In this document: positions 60,085-64,000 of the stretch, in pieces | Layout of the letters: every line of letters begins with the position of its first letter | Position numbering within the stretch: position 1 is the first letter of the stretch | NCBI GenBank assembly: GCA_023653785.1 | Contig: JAMKCH010072348.1 | Location: forward strand, 32,160-96,159 | Origin: Ophioderma brevispina | Lineage: Eukaryota > Echinodermata > Ophiuroidea > Amphilepidida > Ophiodermatidae | Direction: 5' to 3' | DNA: 64,000 nt | The notes under the pieces: generated by a model | Database searches by the model: none | What the model was told of the DNA's origin: nothing | What the model saw: the letters and a program-made list of their open reading frames with translations, nothing else | Program-made: the position numbers and the translations under genes

Positions 60085-63000
60085 TAGAATTGTTCAATGA
60101 CGACACTCCTAGATTCTATGTTCTTAGTACTAAAAAATCAATGCAACTGTTGTTTTATTGTCAAGGGGAACCATAAAACTAATTCCCGTATAATGAAGAA
60201 TGCAGGACTGTTTTTCCGTGCTTCTTTGGTGCACCAAAAGTAAGATTTTTTAATAAAATAACAATTAGTCCCGACCAATTAGTGTCAAATTACCAACCCA
60301 CAATTACTGGGGCTTCCCCATCCCCAACCTTCCCAATCCTTCTGTACGTTGATACGACAAATTCAAACTCAGCGCTTCATCTTCCCTCCAGCTGTGAGGT
60401 TGAAGGTAGAATTGTTAAAGTTTACAGCCGGAATTCATTGCCGGCCCCCTAACTGAAATATTTTTATCACATATTCAATATAGATGCTAAATAGTTGAGA
60501 TATATTTGAAAATCACGCCTTGGAGAACAAACAAAATCAGCAAAAACAAAATGGAAGCATTATTTTTGGCATGGCTATTTAATTTTTATTGGTCTGTTTA
60601 ACGCCTGTTATAAACAAATATGTTTTAAATATTGATTTATTATATTTTTTTAAGCAAAACCTAAACAATAGTTAATAGGACAATGCTAAAACCCAATAAG
60701 GTTGGATATCACATATCATAAACCATTGACATATACCAACTTCGTTTGGAACCCATTACCCTGACCCGGTGTGAAAGCAATCTAGTCCCCGGCGTGATCT
60801 AAGTCCGGGGCCTTCAATCGACGATACGTAATGACAGCGTGAACTAATGTGCGTAAAGATCAACTCCTAATCGATTATACCCTATTGTTCAACATTGTTA
60901 CCGGACTATGAGTACCGGCGCCGGACCCTGTTCTTACTTCTACACCGGGTTGGTGACCAAAGAAATTCTTCTGGTTTTGTATGAAGTTGCTTAATAATAG
61001 TCCCCCATAATTCAATGCTTATATTATAGATTAGTTGCTGACGCCCCTATTCCATCAACAGCATTACGACTTCCTCAAATCTTCATTTTTAATGCAAATA
61101 ACAGGGTTCGGTGACAATTGTATCATTTATGACAAATGTAACGAAGGAGCCGCGACGCCTAATAGAATGAATCCTAGCACTTCACTAACTAAGTTTTCGC
61201 CAATCCCTTCCGAGACATCATCAGAGCCAGACCCCATCTTATCCACACAGGCCGAAAAAAAGCTGATGTGGAAACGGTTCAGGAAAATTCGAAATTATTT
61301 GAAAAATTTTTTTTGGGTTTGGTATATACAATAAGAAGATCATTTCGTAAGGTATCATCTTTATACTTCACAGCTGAAGACTTCTTAATAGTCGGAATTT
61401 TTTGAATTTAATATGAACCAAGTTATCATTGACAGTGGTTGCGTTAAATTCTTCAGACAAATCAATTTAAGTAAAAACATTTTTAGAAAGTTTTCTTTTT
61501 GAGTATTTGCAACGCTTGACTCCCTCTTTTCAAATGATCACAGCTCCAAAATGATCACAGCTGTAAAACTTGCATCTTACATTTTATAACATTTTGTAGA
61601 ACAATTCAACCACCCCGATGGTACATACTGGCATCTTGTCCAAAGTGTGGCGATTGCATCCGGTGTACACTAATTGTGTACCCTAAAAGAAAATATGGAA
61701 GGAATAAAAGAAATTGGTAAAATAGCGATAGGTTTCAAATTATAAAGAAAATCATCAAAACCTATGCGGTATAATGTTCGGTATCACTAGCATCTTTGCA
61801 AGTTTAAGACCGAAAATTGTAATTTGCTGATTTTTTTTAATCATCCTAGGACAAATTTCAGAGGGATGGTTTTCGTATCTTTTAAATGTTTGTTTGACAA
61901 AAACAATTCAATCCATTTCATTGTAATATACAACCTCCCATGATATATAATATCTCTTCTGTGCATTAAAACTATTTTGAAAACAAAACTATTTTCTTTG
62001 GTTAGAATAAGAGCTAACATTAGTCTCTGTAAAAAAACCTGGGGGCTAAAACAGGGTAGTTGAGACTAGGAAACTCTTGAATTTGGTGTTTAAAAAAAAT
62101 CAAACGGAAAGGAAATTGAGATGGAAAAAGATCCCCCCGCAAACCCACCATTTTCAAAATGTATAAAATAACATTCGAAAGGGAAAAAGGGACAAATATT
62201 ACACCATTGTTCAGGTTTCAAAAATCCTCAAGCTCGAAATCTCTTTTCTTCAAAATACTTTTCTAGTCTGGATCGCATTATTGAAAGTGGTATATTGTCT
62301 AAAGCCGGTTTCAATTGAAATATTGAATGATTTATGAGGCAGTACATTTCGACTTTCAACATCAGATCACATGAAATTATAGATCCCTCCTATGGTTCTT
62401 CCGTCTCTCAGATCGAAACTATCTTTCGTATCATTTCAGGACCTGAGGCATATATTGTGTGCTTCGTATACTGCCTGGGCCTCAACATTTAAAAATAAAA
62501 TCAGGAGATAGCGTCCTGGAAGAAACTAGAATAAGGAGGCTTAGGTCTTATTAAAAATAATCTGGCTCTGTTGAGCAAATAATAACCTAACCATTTTAAT
62601 CGTCCCTAAAATCGCACATAAATTAAGCAGGAAGAATAAATAAATAAAAATTGACGCCGAGATTTCAGCGAATTCCCATTCGAATCCCACAATCATTCAA
62701 ATTTGCACACCCGATAAAATGGAAGACCTGTCTGAAATAGGTCATGTTTGAACAGCTCACTTAAGTTCATAATTGCCCCAAAGTGTTATTATAGTAATTA
62801 ACGCGTTTATTATTACAAGATAAAATGACTCTCTGGAGTTCATATTAATGCGTTTTGAATGCTATAATAGCACTAGTATTCTATAAAGTGTTCTAGTTCT
62901 GACTATGCTTTCGCTATCGATGAAATATCCATTGCGATTATTGTTTATTTTGATATGTGTATTACTTTTGATATGAACATTTCATGAAGGGTCCATTAAA

Positions 63001-63224
63001 TCAATTCAAACAAATTGGACGAGGGAAAATAGCATATTTAGTGCCTACTCTCTGAAAATATAAAGTAAATAAGAAGATTACTTTCATATGAAAATCTTAG
63101 TTTAAGTGGAGTAAACCTTACGCATTGTAAGGTTAGGTTTACTCAAATTGGACCGAGATTTCATTCAGCATATAAAGGCAATACCATGCAGTTAAGTTGT
63201 GTTTATTGGCAATTGAACTTATAC
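60085..63224. repeat. segmental duplication, copy 2 (about 3.1 kb)
   Basis: Direct copy of 49,688-53,028. Carries a 185-bp MITE (60,765-60,949) absent from copy 1 and lacks copy 1's 489-bp segment. The 99-residue frame at 61,035-61,334 is disrupted in copy 1, arguing against a conserved gene. Confidence 0.92.
60765..60949. mobile_element. 185-bp MITE inserted in duplication copy 2
   Basis: Ends CCCGGTGTGAAAGCAA and TTCTTACTTCTACACCGGG are inverted. Copy 1 reads straight through ('CCTGGCCCGGATTGTTAACC', about 50,305), which gives the empty site. A second, older copy lies at 24,483-24,661. Confidence 0.88.
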
Positions 63225-63317
63225 TACGTGAATCAACAAAAATTGTGCAAGGATTAAAGATGATCTTGACCATAATGCAATCACTATATCATAGATTTGT
63301 TGTTGTTTTTTATAATA

Positions 63318-63797
63318 CTCATCTAATATACGTCCAAATGTTGAAAAAATGAAAGAAATCGATTAAATAATAAGCCAGATATGACCAAATTTGTAAGCAC
63401 ACCCCTTTTTTCGCCATTCCTATGGGACTTACACACATTAAACTTGTGTTTGTGAGAATGTACAATATCAATATCATGATGCCTTGTCAACTTAATGCTA
63501 CATTTTCTTGAATATTTCAACTACGGATTAATCAATGAATTTATTTACACCAATGTGCCAACTGATATGACGAATCCAAACACCAATTCACCTGTTGCAG
63601 AACAAGAAAACAAGATCTTCCCATTGTTTAGGATATTGCAAAGAGTTTAGTCCCTTTAATTGGCATAACTTGTTTCTTGCTTAACTGTGTAAATCCCATT
63701 GGAATGGAGGAAAAAGGTGTGTGCTTACAAAATTGGTCATATCTGGCTTATTGTTTAATCGTTTTCTTTCATTTTTCAACATTTGGAAGTATATTAT
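63318..63797. repeat. foldback MITE, about 120 bp arms
   Basis: Left arm 63,330-63,445 and right arm 63,675-63,790 are inverted copies: 'CCAAATGTTGAAAAA.TGAAAG', 'TAAGCCAGATATGACCAA', 'TTGTAAGCACACCCCTTTTT' and 'CCATTCC.ATGGGA'. The loop is about 230 bp. The two frames at 63,323-63,520 (minus) and 63,677-63,976 (plus) translate the same arm twice. Confidence 0.9.
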
Positions 63798-63804
63798 ATA
63801 GAAG

Positions 63805-63920
63805 CTCGGAGAAACTGGCGAGCACAGAACTAAATAAAGACGAAAAATACACGATCTCGACCCCGGAACTCTCGCTTTCTAGGCGTGAGATATTACCACT
63901 AGGCCACAGAGGACTGTGTT
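63805..63920 (-). repeat. tRNA-derived SINE-like head
   Basis: On the minus strand CTCTGTGGCCTAGTGGTAAT (about 63,912-63,893) carries a perfect A box (TGGCCTAGTGG). The sequence then runs 'CTCACGCCTAGAAAGCGAGA' and 'GTTCCGGGGTCGAGATCG', a degenerate B box (about 63,866-63,849). It lies against the right end of the foldback MITE. Confidence 0.7.
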
Positions 63921-64000
63921 ATGTGGATACCAGTGAACGAGCGCTAATGTATTTCAGTCTTTATTTCAGAGTTTGAAGCGGCCGTAATTATATTTTATAT

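Noticed and set aside
61035..61334. 99-residue frame as a possible exon
   Set aside because: The equivalent sequence in duplication copy 1 (about 50,410-50,700) is broken by shifts and stops; no domain recognised.

Overview
This window looks like intergenic DNA from the nuclear genome of a marine invertebrate animal. The evidence is AT-rich DNA, no long open reading frames, abundant simple repeats, tRNA-derived SINE-like sequences, a DIRS-type tyrosine-recombinase retrotransposon, LINE remnants and many short inverted-repeat DNA elements. I cannot assign a species. The repeat mix (DIRS element, SINEs with a 'GCAAGACACTT'-type block and a 'CTCCGAG...CGGTTTCCTCC'-type tail, TTAA-flanked MITEs) fits an echinoderm, hemichordate, cephalochordate or mollusc, and this is inference. 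I found no convincing host protein-coding gene. Most short reading frames are chance frames, simple-repeat translations or transposon pieces.

Layout. 0-8 kb: a compound trinucleotide microsatellite (1.5-2.0 kb), a repeat cluster with a foldback (3.6-4.1 kb), a SINE-like repeat (5.5-5.9 kb) and a GA/GACA-rich tract (7.5 kb). 8-19 kb: a foldback-MITE arm, a 1.06-kb mariner-type non-autonomous element (9.5-10.6 kb), two foldback elements (12.6-13.2 and 13.7-14.5 kb), a decayed LINE reverse transcriptase (15.7-17.5 kb) and a small minisatellite (19 kb). 19-24 kb: a degenerate but nearly complete DIRS-like retrotransposon on the minus strand (gag zinc knuckle, RT, RNase H, linker, tyrosine recombinase). 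24-44 kb: several MITEs, SINEs, a LINE C-terminal remnant (40-40.9 kb) and a tRNA-like locus with a palindromic partial copy (42.9-43.4 kb).

44.9-49.5 kb is a head-to-tail tandem duplication. Each unit has since received a different DNA transposon: a TTAA-flanked piggyBac-like MITE in the first and a TA-flanked mariner-type element in the second. Each unit therefore preserves the empty site of the other's insertion. 49.7-53.0 and 60.1-63.2 kb are a second, direct duplication about 10.4 kb apart, again with copy-specific insertions. The window ends with a foldback MITE beside a tRNA-type SINE.

Nothing here forms an operon or pathway. The biological story is layered transposition and duplication, and the duplications give internal controls for dating and delimiting the insertions. 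I found no previously undescribed functional system. The most informative loci are the duplicated regions, the DIRS element and the tRNA-like palindrome.
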